Assembly (NCBI RefSeq): GCF_001984035.1
Contig: NZ_CP019449.1
Location: forward strand, 1,860,001-1,924,000
Length of the DNA: 64,000 bases
Reading direction: 5' to 3'
DNA from: Sphingopyxis sp. QXT-31
Lineage (GTDB): Bacteria > Pseudomonadota > Alphaproteobacteria > Sphingomonadales > Sphingomonadaceae
Positions 42,147 to 50,464 of this stretch are shown here, in pieces. Below the pieces are notes generated by a model. The model worked only from the letters and a program-made list of their open reading frames with translations. It did no database searches and was not told the DNA's origin. The number at the start of each line of letters is the position of its first letter. Within the stretch, counting starts at the first letter, position 1. A program made the translations under genes and the position numbers.

Positions 42147-42174
42147 AATATTCACTCTCACGAGTGTGAATATT
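42147..42174. promoter_or_regulatory. 28-base TetR-type palindrome before the TonB receptor
   Basis: The arms AATATTCACTCTC and GTGTGAATATT face each other; about 24 of 28 positions pair in the reverse complement. It lies in the receptor promoter region, where a repressor would block transcription. The TetR gene in the same operon (34540-35280) is the likely binder. Confidence 0.75.
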
Positions 42175-42297
42175 ATGGAGAGCGGCGATTTATGGATGAA
42201 GTTTGGCAGAAATCAGCCGTGAAACGGGATCGAATGGGCGCGCGCCATCGCCGCCCGGCCGGACCGGACGCGAAAAATCTCTGCGCTGATTCGCCCT

Positions 42298-44010
42298 TTA
42301 GTGGTCCGAAGCCCCCGCCGCGCCGATGCCGGTTTCGGCACGCACGCGCTGCGCCGGATAACCCGCCCGGTCGACCGCCGCCCGCCCGCTCTTGTCGGCG
42401 AGCGACACGAGCCAGATCGTCAGGAACGCCGCGGTCATCGAGAAGATCGTCGGCGAGCTATACGGGAAGGGCGCGCCTTCATAGCCCAGCACCGCCTCCC
42501 AGATCGCCGGCGACAATATCGTGAGCACGAGCGCCAGCAGCACGCCGACGAAGCCGCCGACCACGACGCCGCGCGTCGTGCAGCCGCTCCACAAGAGCGA
42601 CATTACCAGCACCGGGAAATTGCCCGACGCCGCGAGCGCAAAGGCCAGGCTGACCATGAAGGCGACATTCTGCTTCTCGAACGCGATGCCGAGGATGATC
42701 GCGATCAGCGCAAGCACCGGCACGGTATAGCGCGAGACCTTGAGCTCGTCGGTCGAATTGGCCTCGCCCTTTTTCACGACCGAGGCATAGATGTCGTGCG
42801 ACACCGCCGACGCCCCCGACAAGGTCAGTCCAGCGACCACCGCGAGGATCGTCGCAAAGGCGACCGCGCTGACGATGCCGAGGAAGACGTCGCCGCCGAT
42901 CGCCGTCGCGAGGTGGATCGCCGCCATATTGCCGCCGCCCCGCAAACTGCCGTCGGGCATCAGATAATCGGGGTTCGACGCGACGAAAGTGATCGCGCCG
43001 AAACCGATGATGAAGGTCAGGATATAGAAATAGCCGATCCAGCCCGTCGCCCACAGCACCGACTTGCGCGCCTCCTTGGCATCGGGAACGGTGAAGAAGC
43101 GCATCAAAATGTGTGGCAGGCCGGCGGTCCCGAACATCAGCGCCATGCCGAAGCTGATCGCCGACAGCGGGTCCTTGATGAAGCCGCCCGGCCCCATAAT
43201 CGACAGGCCTTTGGCCGCGGCTTCGTCGGAGCTGGCCCCGCCCGCCGCCGCGATCCCGGTTTTGATCTCGACCGCCTTGGCGAACAGCGCCTCGGGCGAG
43301 AAACCGAAGTTCCACAGCACCATGAAGGCCATGAAGCTCGCGCAGCCGAGCAGCAGCACCGCCTTGATGATCTGGACCCAGGTCGTCGCGACCATCCCGC
43401 CGAAGAGGACATAACAGGTCATCAGCGCGCCCACGATCAGCACCGCATAGGTGTAGGGCAGCCCGAACAGCAATTTGATCAGCTGCCCCGCGCCGACCAT
43501 CTGCGCGATCAGGTAGAAGAGCACGACCGCGAGCGTGCTGAACGCCGCGAACAGGCGCACCGGGGTCTGCGCGAAACGGAAGCTCGCGACGTCGGCGAAG
43601 GTATAACGGCCGATGTTGCGCAGCCGCTCGGCGAGCAGGAAGAGCAGGATCGGCCACCCGACGAGAAAGCCCGTCGAATAGATCAGCCCGTCATAGCCGT
43701 CGGCGAAGATCTGTGCCGAAATGCCGAGAAAAGAAGCGGCCGACATATAGTCGCCGGCGATCGCCAGCCCGTTCTGGAACCCCGTGATGCCGCCACCCGC
43801 GGTGTAGAAATCGGATGCGCTGCGCACCCGCCCCGCCGCCCAGCGCGTGATGCCGAGCGTCGCGAGCACGAAGGCGCTGAACATCAGGATCGCGGGCCAG
43901 TTCGCCGCCTGCTGCTCGGTCTGCCCGGTCAGCGCGTCGGCCGCCGCGACCGCGGGCCAGCCGAGCGCCAGCACGATCAGCGCGGTACGGGTGATCGGAA
44001 AGCGGCTCAT
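42298..44010 (-). CDS. actP: Sodium/solute symporter, ActP (acetate permease) type
   Basis: 570 residues of the SSS family. It has a signal-like first segment ([16 protein letters not shown]), about 13 membrane helices and the characteristic stretches [38 protein letters not shown] and the [20 protein letters not shown] region. The close match is to ActP, which takes up acetate and other short carboxylates. The ATG at 44010 overlaps the DUF485 gene (4 bases). It is next to, but not clearly cotranscribed with, the esterase operon. It may recover acids set free by the esterases, which is my inference. Confidence 0.87.
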   Translation of the reverse strand: MSRFPITRTALIVLALGWPAVAAADALTGQTEQQAANWPAILMFSAFVLATLGITRWAAGRVRSASDFYTAGGGITGFQNGLAIAGDYMSAASFLGISAQIFADGYDGLIYSTGFLVGWPILLFLLAERLRNIGRYTFADVASFRFAQTPVRLFAAFSTLAVVLFYLIAQMVGAGQLIKLLFGLPYTYAVLIVGALMTCYVLFGGMVATTWVQIIKAVLLLGCASFMAFMVLWNFGFSPEALFAKAVEIKTGIAAAGGASSDEAAAKGLSIMGPGGFIKDPLSAISFGMALMFGTAGLPHILMRFFTVPDAKEARKSVLWATGWIGYFYILTFIIGFGAITFVASNPDYLMPDGSLRGGGNMAAIHLATAIGGDVFLGIVSAVAFATILAVVAGLTLSGASAVSHDIYASVVKKGEANSTDELKVSRYTVPVLALIAIILGIAFEKQNVAFMVSLAFALAASGNFPVLVMSLLWSGCTTRGVVVGGFVGVLLALVLTILSPAIWEAVLGYEGAPFPYSSPTIFSMTAAFLTIWLVSLADKSGRAAVDRAGYPAQRVRAETGIGAAGASDH

Positions 44011-44342
44011 GCGCCATAATCCTTGCGCAGCGCGTCGAGGTCGCGGTCGAACACCTTGTTCGCGCGGCGGACGTAGACGGCAGTGAGCAGGATTCCCGCG
44101 ACGATCACGCCGAGCCCCAATGGAATGCCGAGCGAGGTCACCCCCGGCCACAGCGGGCGCGCGAGGATATGCGGCTCGAAGGCGATCAGCAGGATATAGC
44201 CGAAATAGATGGCGAGCATCAGGATCGTCAGCCGCCAGCCGAAGCGCGAGCGCGTCGTCACCAGCCTTTGATAACGCTCGTCAGTCTCAATCGCGTGGAC
44301 GTGCCCCGCCGTCTTGTCCTGCGACCCATATTCTTGTTCCAA
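44007..44342 (-). CDS. yjcH: DUF485 membrane protein (YjcH type)
   Basis: 111 residues with two membrane helices ([20 protein letters not shown] and [20 protein letters not shown]) and a C-terminal Arg/Lys-rich tail ([20 protein letters not shown]). Proteins of this family sit in front of acetate-permease genes, exactly as here. The only visible start is a TTG at 44342, supported by a GGGAGAGG ribosome site. The gene order yjcH-actP is the standard one. Confidence 0.83.
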   Translation of the reverse strand: MEQEYGSQDKTAGHVHAIETDERYQRLVTTRSRFGWRLTILMLAIYFGYILLIAFEPHILARPLWPGVTSLGIPLGLGVIVAGILLTAVYVRRANKVFDRDLDALRKDYGA

Positions 44343-44401
44343 GGCGCCTCTCCCTGCTTTGGAACGCCTCTATGCGGGGAGCGCGCCGCAAACCCAAGCG
44401 C

Positions 44402-45724
44402 TTAATCGGGCAGCCATTCCGAAGCGAGCAAGCCGCCGTCGCCGAACAGCGCCTGCATCGGATCGGGGCCCGCCACCGCCGCGCGCAACCTGTCGGCGAG
44501 CGGATCGTCAATGGGGTGCGCCCCGCCGCGCAGGAAGGCGATCCACGCCTCGACCGCGGCCTCGATCGACGGACAGCGCTTCCCGCGCCGCTGGTGCCAG
44601 GCGAGCGTTTTGAGCCAGCGCTGCGGGATTTTCTGGCTGCCGTCCATCGCGATCTGGATCAGCCGGTGGTGCAACGCCGGATTGGCGAAACGTTCGAGCA
44701 AGGCATCGGCATAAGCGGACAGGTCCTGCCCCGGCGCAGCGTCGATCGTCGGCGCGGCCTCGTCGCGCATCAGCCGCTCGATCACCGGACGGATTTCGGG
44801 ATCGGCGATGGCTTGATGCACGAACTCGTGCCCCTTCCCCAGCCCGATATAGGCTAGCGCCGAATGCGCGCCGTTGAGCATTCGCAGCTTCGCAGTCTCA
44901 TAGGGCGCGACGTCGGTCACCAGCTCGGCGCCGACCGCCTCCCAGCGCGGGCGCGAGCCGGCGAAATCATCCTCGATCACCCATTGGCTGAAGCCCTCGG
45001 CAACCACCGCGCCCTCGTCGCGCACGCCGAGTTCGCCCTCGATCGCCGCGCGGTCGGCGTCGGTCGTCGCAGGCACGATGCGGTCGATCATCGTCGCGGG
45101 GCAGCGGCATTGGGCGTCAAACCAGCCGGCGAGCCCACCATGCTCGGCCGCCAGATAATCGCGCATCAGCCGGCGCAGCACCGCGCCATTGTTCGCCAGA
45201 TTGTCGCAGCTGAGCAAAGTCAGCCCGGGTAACCCGGCCGCGTGCCGCGCCGCCAGCGCCGCGCCGACGAAGCGATAGAGGCTCGAAGACCCCTTCGCCG
45301 CGGCAAGATCGAGCGACCCGTCGGCGGCGCGCAGATAGCCCTTCTCGGTCACCGTGAAGCTGACGATCTGCGTCGCCGGCGCCGCGATGGCGTCGACCAC
45401 CGCCTGCGGCTCTTCGGACGCGACGAGCACCTGCTGTACCGCGCCGATCACCCGCAAACTGCTGCCCGCCGCGCTGCGCGTCGCGACGGTGTAGAGACCG
45501 CCCTGCGGGCCCAACTGCGCCGCAACATCGCCCGAACGCAGCGACACGCCGACGATACCCCAGTCGCGCTCGCCCGCGCCCATCGCATCGTCGGTATAGA
45601 CCGCCTGATGCGCACGGTGGAAGGCGCCGATGCCGATATGCACGATGCCCACGACCTGCGCAGAGCGGTCATAGGCCGGGCGCCCGACCGATGCGGGCAG
45701 AACGGTCTCGGGCGACAGTCTCAC
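44402..45724 (-). CDS. Mannitol-dehydrogenase-family oxidoreductase (UxuB-type fructuronate reductase)
   Basis: 440 residues. The NAD-binding start VVGIVHIGIGAFHRAHQAVY and the core FTVTEKGYL, CDNLANNGAVLRRLM, KLRMLNGAHSALAYIGLG are typical of the mannitol dehydrogenase/UxuB branch. UxuB converts D-fructuronate to D-mannonate. The operon encodes UxaC, and a divergent gene encodes altronate dehydratase, for which tagaturonate reductase (UxaB) would be the expected partner. The substrate is therefore open. GTG 45724 overlaps the uxaC stop (GTGA). Confidence 0.82.
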   Translation of the reverse strand: MRLSPETVLPASVGRPAYDRSAQVVGIVHIGIGAFHRAHQAVYTDDAMGAGERDWGIVGVSLRSGDVAAQLGPQGGLYTVATRSAAGSSLRVIGAVQQVLVASEEPQAVVDAIAAPATQIVSFTVTEKGYLRAADGSLDLAAAKGSSSLYRFVGAALAARHAAGLPGLTLLSCDNLANNGAVLRRLMRDYLAAEHGGLAGWFDAQCRCPATMIDRIVPATTDADRAAIEGELGVRDEGAVVAEGFSQWVIEDDFAGSRPRWEAVGAELVTDVAPYETAKLRMLNGAHSALAYIGLGKGHEFVHQAIADPEIRPVIERLMRDEAAPTIDAAPGQDLSAYADALLERFANPALHHRLIQIAMDGSQKIPQRWLKTLAWHQRRGKRCPSIEAAVEAWIAFLRGGAHPIDDPLADRLRAAVAGPDPMQALFGDGGLLASEWLPD

Positions 45725-47133
45725 AGTCTGTACGCGGCCTTGGCAAGATGGTAGCTGAGGTCGGTCGCGAGTTCGGCCGCCTCCCATTCTTCCATCCGGT
45801 GCTCGGCGACGAGCTGCGCGAGGAAACCGCAGTCGATGCGCCGCGCGACGTCGTGCCGCGCGGGGATCGACAGGAAGGCGCGCGTGTCGTCGTTGAAACC
45901 GACGGTGTTGTAGAAGCCCGCAGTCTCGGTGACCTGGCTCCGGAACCGCCGCATGCCCTCGGGGCTGTCGTGGAACCACCAGGCGGGGCCGAGCTTCAGC
46001 GCCGGATAATGGCCCGCGAGCGGCGCGAGTTCGCGCGCGTAGCTCGTCTCGTCGAGCGTGAAGAGGATGATCGTCATCCCCTCTTCATTACCATATTTGC
46101 CGAGCAGCGGGCGCAGCGCATGGACATAGTCGGTGCTCGTCGGGATATCGGCGCCCTTGTCGCGGCCATAATGATCAAAGAGCCACGGGTTGTGGTTCCG
46201 GAACGCGCCGGGGTGGATCTGCATCACCAGCCCGTCGTCGAGGCTCAACCCCGCCATCACCGTCAGCATATGCGCGCGGAACAGCTCAGCATCGGCGGCG
46301 CTGACGGTATCGCCGGTGACGCGCGCGAACAGCGCTTCGGCCTCGGCGTCCGACAGGTCGGCGGTCGCCGCGGTCGGGTGGCCATGGTCGGTCGAGGTCG
46401 CGCCCATGCTCGCGAAAAAGGCGCGGCGGTTGCGGTGCGCGGCGAGATAGCCGTCATAGGAGAACGCATCTTCGCCCGAAAGCTCCGAAAAGCGCTTCAA
46501 ATTGTCGCGAAAACCCTCGAACTCGGGATCGACCACCGGATCGGGGCGATAGGCGGTGATCACCCGCCCGCCCCATTCGCCGCTTTCATTGGCGGCGCGG
46601 ATCACCGCATGATGCTCGAGCGTATCGATCGGGCTCTCGGTCGTCGCGATCACCTCGATCCGGTAGCGGTCGAACAACGCGCGCGGCCGGAAAGCGTCGG
46701 TGCTGAGCTTTTCGGTGATCAGGTCATAGTATAGATCCGACGTCGCCTCTTCGAATTGCACATCGATCCCGAACGCCTCGGCGAACACCCAATCCATCCA
46801 CATCCGCGACGGCGTGCCGCGGAACAGATGGTAATGCTGCGCGAACAGCCGCCAGTTCTCGCGCGGGTCGGCATCGGGGTTGCGAATGCCAAGGGCATCG
46901 AGCGACACCCCCTGCGAATAGAGCATGCGGAACACATAATGGTCGGCGTGCAGCAGCAACTCGGCGGCATTGCCGAACGGCGCATTGCCAGCGAACCAGC
47001 TGGGGTCGGTGTGCCCGTGCGGGCTGATGATCGGAAGCGCCGCAACCTCGGCATGGAGCCGCCGCGCGATATCGCGCTGGCCCGGGTCCGACGGAAAGAG
47101 GCGATCGGGGTTCAGGGCCAGCGGACGGATCAT
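45721..47133 (-). CDS. uxaC: Uronate isomerase
   Basis: 470 residues, the normal length. UxaC interconverts D-glucuronate/D-fructuronate and D-galacturonate/D-tagaturonate. Visible landmarks are SPHGHTDPSWFA (metal ligands), GTPSRMWMDWVFAEAFGI, the ATTESPIDTLEHH stretch, MQIHPGAFRNHNPWLF and NTVGFNDDTRAFLSIPARHD. Its ATG overlaps the ExuT stop (ATGA) and its stop overlaps uxuB, so these genes are translated as a block with the transporter. Confidence 0.95.
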   Translation of the reverse strand: MIRPLALNPDRLFPSDPGQRDIARRLHAEVAALPIISPHGHTDPSWFAGNAPFGNAAELLLHADHYVFRMLYSQGVSLDALGIRNPDADPRENWRLFAQHYHLFRGTPSRMWMDWVFAEAFGIDVQFEEATSDLYYDLITEKLSTDAFRPRALFDRYRIEVIATTESPIDTLEHHAVIRAANESGEWGGRVITAYRPDPVVDPEFEGFRDNLKRFSELSGEDAFSYDGYLAAHRNRRAFFASMGATSTDHGHPTAATADLSDAEAEALFARVTGDTVSAADAELFRAHMLTVMAGLSLDDGLVMQIHPGAFRNHNPWLFDHYGRDKGADIPTSTDYVHALRPLLGKYGNEEGMTIILFTLDETSYARELAPLAGHYPALKLGPAWWFHDSPEGMRRFRSQVTETAGFYNTVGFNDDTRAFLSIPARHDVARRIDCGFLAQLVAEHRMEEWEAAELATDLSYHLAKAAYRL

Positions 47134-48446
47134 GCGGGGCTTGCTTCGCTTTCGACGGTGACGGGCGCAAGACGCGGGCTGAGCAGGTGGATCGCCAGCA
47201 CCGCGAGGAAATAAACGGTCGTGCAGGCCGCGAAAATGAGCGTGTAATTGCCATTCGTCGCATCGAGCACGAGCCCCGTCGACTTGGCCATGATCATGCC
47301 GCCGACGCCGCCGGCGAAGCCACCGAGACCGATTACCGAACCGACCGCGCGCTTGGGGAACATGTCGGGCGGGATCGAGAGGATCGTCGACGAAAAGGCC
47401 TGGTGCCCCGCGAGCGCGATGCCGATCAGCACCACCGCGAGCCACATATTCTCGAGCCCGGTGACGAACAGCAAGGGCAGGACGCAGCAGCCGGCGCCGA
47501 GCATCGTGACCTTGCGCGCGAAATTGACGCTATGGCCCTGCTGGATCAGCTTCGACGATACCCAGCCGCCAAGGATGCTGCCGACGTCCGAGAGCAGGTA
47601 CATGATGATCATCGGCAGCAGCACGACCTTCAGGTCGACATCATAGGTGGCGATGAAATAGCTGGGCAGCCAGAAGAGCATCAGGAACCACACCGGATCG
47701 GTCAGGAACTTGCCGATCGCATAGGCCCACGCCTCGCGCTTGGTGACGATCGCGCTCCAGCCGAGACGCTCGATCTGTTCGGGCGGATCATGTTCGATCC
47801 ACGCGAGCTCGGCCTCGCTGACCTTCCCGCTCTCGCGCGGGTTGCTGTACAGCCAGAGCCAGAGCAGCAGTAGGACGACGCCAAAAGCGCCCGTGTAGAT
47901 GAAGGTCTGGCGCCAGTCGAAGCCCATCCAGACCATGAACAGCCAGATCGTCGGCGCGGTCAGGATCACCCCGATCGTCGTCGCGCTGTTGACCCAGCCG
48001 ATGGCGTAGGAGCGTTCCTTTTGCGGGAACCATTCGCTCGACGCGCGCACGACCGACGGGAAATGCCCCGCCTCGCCGACACCCAGGACGACCCGCGCCG
48101 CCATAAAGGAGGCTACCGACGAGGCGAAACCATGCGCGACATGGCCGACGGTCCAGATGCTGATCGCGATGGCATAGCCTACCTTCGGCCCGAAGCGGTC
48201 GATCAGCCAGCCCATGACCAGGAAACCGAGCGCGTAGGCGGCCTGGAAGGCGGTGACGATGTTGCCATAGTCGTTCTCGCTCCACCCGAATTCGCCGGTG
48301 AGATCGGTCTTGAGCAGGCCGAGCATGGTGCGGTCGATGTAATTGACCGTGGTCGCGGCGAAGAGCAGCGCGACGATCAGCCAGCGATACCGTCCCGCCC
48401 GGGGCACCGGCGACGCCGCACCTCCGTCCGCGATTGCCTGTGCCAT
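47130..48446 (-). CDS. exuT: Hexuronate MFS transporter (ExuT type)
   Basis: A 438-residue major-facilitator protein with 12 helices. It shows the anion:cation symporter signatures NYIDRTMLGLLKTDLTGEFG and AARVVLGVGEAGHFPSVVRA, and PQKERSYAIGWVNSATTIG, as in ExuT and GarP relatives. It should bring galacturonate/glucuronate into the cytoplasm. It is 23 bases behind the hydratase gene and overlaps uxaC. A LacI-type operator stands at the head of the unit (49292-49303). Confidence 0.88.
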   Translation of the reverse strand: MAQAIADGGAASPVPRAGRYRWLIVALLFAATTVNYIDRTMLGLLKTDLTGEFGWSENDYGNIVTAFQAAYALGFLVMGWLIDRFGPKVGYAIAISIWTVGHVAHGFASSVASFMAARVVLGVGEAGHFPSVVRASSEWFPQKERSYAIGWVNSATTIGVILTAPTIWLFMVWMGFDWRQTFIYTGAFGVVLLLLWLWLYSNPRESGKVSEAELAWIEHDPPEQIERLGWSAIVTKREAWAYAIGKFLTDPVWFLMLFWLPSYFIATYDVDLKVVLLPMIIMYLLSDVGSILGGWVSSKLIQQGHSVNFARKVTMLGAGCCVLPLLFVTGLENMWLAVVLIGIALAGHQAFSSTILSIPPDMFPKRAVGSVIGLGGFAGGVGGMIMAKSTGLVLDATNGNYTLIFAACTTVYFLAVLAIHLLSPRLAPVTVESEASPA

Positions 48447-48469
48447 GTATCTCTCCCGTTTTGGCCTGA

Positions 48470-49273
48470 TTAGCCTGTAATTGTACAGCTGACGCGGATT
48501 TTTCCGTCGAACAGCGCCTCGGCACTCTGGCCGGGGCGAATTTCGTGAACCCCGGTGATCGCGCCCGCCGAAACCCAGGTCCCGGGCGCGATCGCGATAC
48601 CCCGCGCACGCAACACGCGGGTCAGGAACAGCGCCGACCCGAAGGGGCCGTCGAGCATCGCCTCCATCGTCGCCGCGCCGATCCGTTCGCCGTCGATACG
48701 GAACTCGACCGGCATCGCGATCAGGTCGGCGTCGCGCCAGCCGGCGATCGGTGGGCCGAGCACCAGCCCCTTGTTGTTGCCATAATCCGACGCGGTGACC
48801 GCAGGACCGTGCTGGTTGATGCCCGGAAAGGGCGAACTCGCGATCTCTATCCCGGTGCGCACCTCGGCGATTGCATCGCGGATCGAGACGATGTCATAGT
48901 CGCGCGTGTCGACGTCGCCGAAGCGCAGCAGCACCTCGGCCTCGGCGGCGGCGAAACCGGCGCCATAGACGGGCATCGCGGGCACGTCGCCATCGGCGGC
49001 GTCGATGATCTCGTCGGTGAAGATCGGGCCGGCGATGCGGTTGCCGCCATAGCGTGCGACGAGGTCGTCGGCGATGCGCCCGACCTTCCAGCCGCCGATC
49101 GATCGCCCGTCGAGCGCGATCGCGCTGTCCTGGATCGCATAGGCCTCGTCCAGCGCCTGCGGCATCGCGCCGGGATAGTCGGTAAGCGGTGTCTTTGCAG
49201 ACCGTGCCGCCAGAAACGCCTTGGCTATGGCTTGTTGTTCGCTCGTTGCCAGCATCTTTGTCATTTCCCTCAT
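48470..49273 (-). CDS. 2-keto-4-pentenoate hydratase / FAH-family enzyme
   Basis: 267 residues of the fumarylacetoacetate-hydrolase-related hydratase family. Visible motifs are GRSIGGWKVGRIADDLVARY, EAEVLLRFG (acidic metal ligands), EVRTGIEIASSPFPGIN and a C-terminal GTWVSAGAITGVHEIRPGQS. Such enzymes hydrate or decarboxylate 2-keto acids in aromatic and sugar-acid pathways. A place at the head of a hexuronate operon is not standard, and the substrate is unknown. ATG 49273 has AGGA 8 bases upstream. ATGs at 49264 and 49255 are alternatives. Confidence 0.82.
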   Translation of the reverse strand: MREMTKMLATSEQQAIAKAFLAARSAKTPLTDYPGAMPQALDEAYAIQDSAIALDGRSIGGWKVGRIADDLVARYGGNRIAGPIFTDEIIDAADGDVPAMPVYGAGFAAAEAEVLLRFGDVDTRDYDIVSIRDAIAEVRTGIEIASSPFPGINQHGPAVTASDYGNNKGLVLGPPIAGWRDADLIAMPVEFRIDGERIGAATMEAMLDGPFGSALFLTRVLRARGIAIAPGTWVSAGAITGVHEIRPGQSAEALFDGKIRVSCTITG

Positions 49274-49291
49274 CCGGAAATTCCTGTAAGA

Positions 49292-49303
49292 GACACCGGT
49301 GTC
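49292..49303. promoter_or_regulatory. LacI-type operator between hydratase and lacI genes
   Basis: GACACCGGTGTC is a perfect 12-base palindrome. It lies 19 bases upstream of the hydratase start and about 110 upstream of the regulator ATG. It resembles the CCGG-centred operators known for LacI-family proteins and the other three copies in this window. Confidence 0.85.
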
Positions 49304-49411
49304 AAAAGCAAGCGAATAGCCATCAGCGCGGTTGATTTTGTTACAGCGGGCGCGCAGTAGGAAACAGGCGTGCCGGACCAACCGGGCACGCACAGGAAAA
49401 GTGAAACACGC

Positions 49412-50464
49412 ATGGCGCCACGCACCCGGGAAAAGAGCGGCAAGCAACCGACGATCAACGACGTCGCGGCGCTGGCCGGTGTGTCGAAAAAAACGGTCAG
49501 CCGGGTCATCAACCGCTCCGAATTCATTACCGACAAGACGCGCCAGGCGGTCGAGCAGGCGATCAAGATGCTCGGCTTCGTTCCCAACCCCCAGGCGCGC
49601 GCGTTGGCATTTCGCCGCAACTTCCTGATCGCGCTGCTCCACGACAATCCCAACGCGCAGACGGTGCTCAATTTCCAGCAGGGCGTGCTCGACGCGATCA
49701 AGGACAGCGACCTCGCGCTGCTCGTCCGTCCGGTCGATCGCGGCTCGGACCGGCTGCTCGACGATGTGCGCACCTTCCTCGAAAAGCAGCGGCCGATCGG
49801 CGCGCTGCTGCTGCCGCCAATTTCGGAGAATGACGAGCTCGCCGCGCTCTGCGAGGAACTTGGTGTGCGCTACGTCCGCGTCGGTTCGGCGCCGCTCGAC
49901 GACGTCCGCCACTGCGTCTCGTCGAACGACCGCGAAGTCGTCGCCGAAGCGGTCAGCAAGCTCGTCGAACTCGGCCATCGCCGCATCGGTTTCGTGCGCG
50001 GCCCGGTCGGCTTCCGTTCGGCCGCCGAGCGCGAAAAGGGCTTCCATGAGGCGTTGGCGACCGCCGGGCTGGCGCTGCCCGACGAACTCTTCGCGCCCGG
50101 CAATTATCGTTACACCGCGGGGGTCGACGCGGGCGAGGCGCTGCTTTCGCTCGCCAAGCCGCCGACCGCGATCTTCTGTTCGAACGACGAAATGGCCGCG
50201 GGCGTGATGAGCGTCGCGCATGGCAAGGGCATCGCAGTGCCGACCGAACTCTCGATCATCGGCTTCGACGACAGCCCGACCGCGACGCACATCTGGCCCG
50301 CGCTCAGCACGGTGCGCTGGCCGATCCGCGAGATGGGCGTGCACGCCGCGCGCGCGCTGGTGCCCGACTTCCTCGACATCAACACGCGCGCCACCGACGA
50401 GGAGTCGCACGTGCTGCCCTCCACCTTCGTCGAACGCCAGTCGGTCGCAGCCGCCAAGCCATGA
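49412..50464 (+). CDS. LacI-family repressor of the pectin/uronate genes
   Basis: 350 residues. The N-terminal LacI helix-turn-helix (TINDVAALAGVSKKTVSRVI, then NRSEFITDKTRQAVEQAI) and hinge (LGFVPNPQARALA) are clear. The periplasmic-binding-protein-like domain ends with the usual GFDDSPTATHIWPALSTVRW. The ATG at 49412 gives the standard N-terminus. GTG 49370, with a better-spaced AGGA, would add 14 residues. It overlaps uxaA by 4 bases. It is the best candidate to bind the four GACACCGG elements and to release them on a uronate-derived inducer. Confidence 0.87.
   Translation: MAPRTREKSGKQPTINDVAALAGVSKKTVSRVINRSEFITDKTRQAVEQAIKMLGFVPNPQARALAFRRNFLIALLHDNPNAQTVLNFQQGVLDAIKDSDLALLVRPVDRGSDRLLDDVRTFLEKQRPIGALLLPPISENDELAALCEELGVRYVRVGSAPLDDVRHCVSSNDREVVAEAVSKLVELGHRRIGFVRGPVGFRSAAEREKGFHEALATAGLALPDELFAPGNYRYTAGVDAGEALLSLAKPPTAIFCSNDEMAAGVMSVAHGKGIAVPTELSIIGFDDSPTATHIWPALSTVRWPIREMGVHAARALVPDFLDINTRATDEESHVLPSTFVERQSVAAAKP

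Noticed and set aside
38562..42524. A 1320-codon open frame on the plus strand across the MFS gene and a TonB receptor gene
   Set aside because: It is antisense to two well-supported genes, crosses their boundary and the receptor promoter, and its translation is Arg/Asp/Glu/His-rich without domains. High GC content leaves such shadow frames open.
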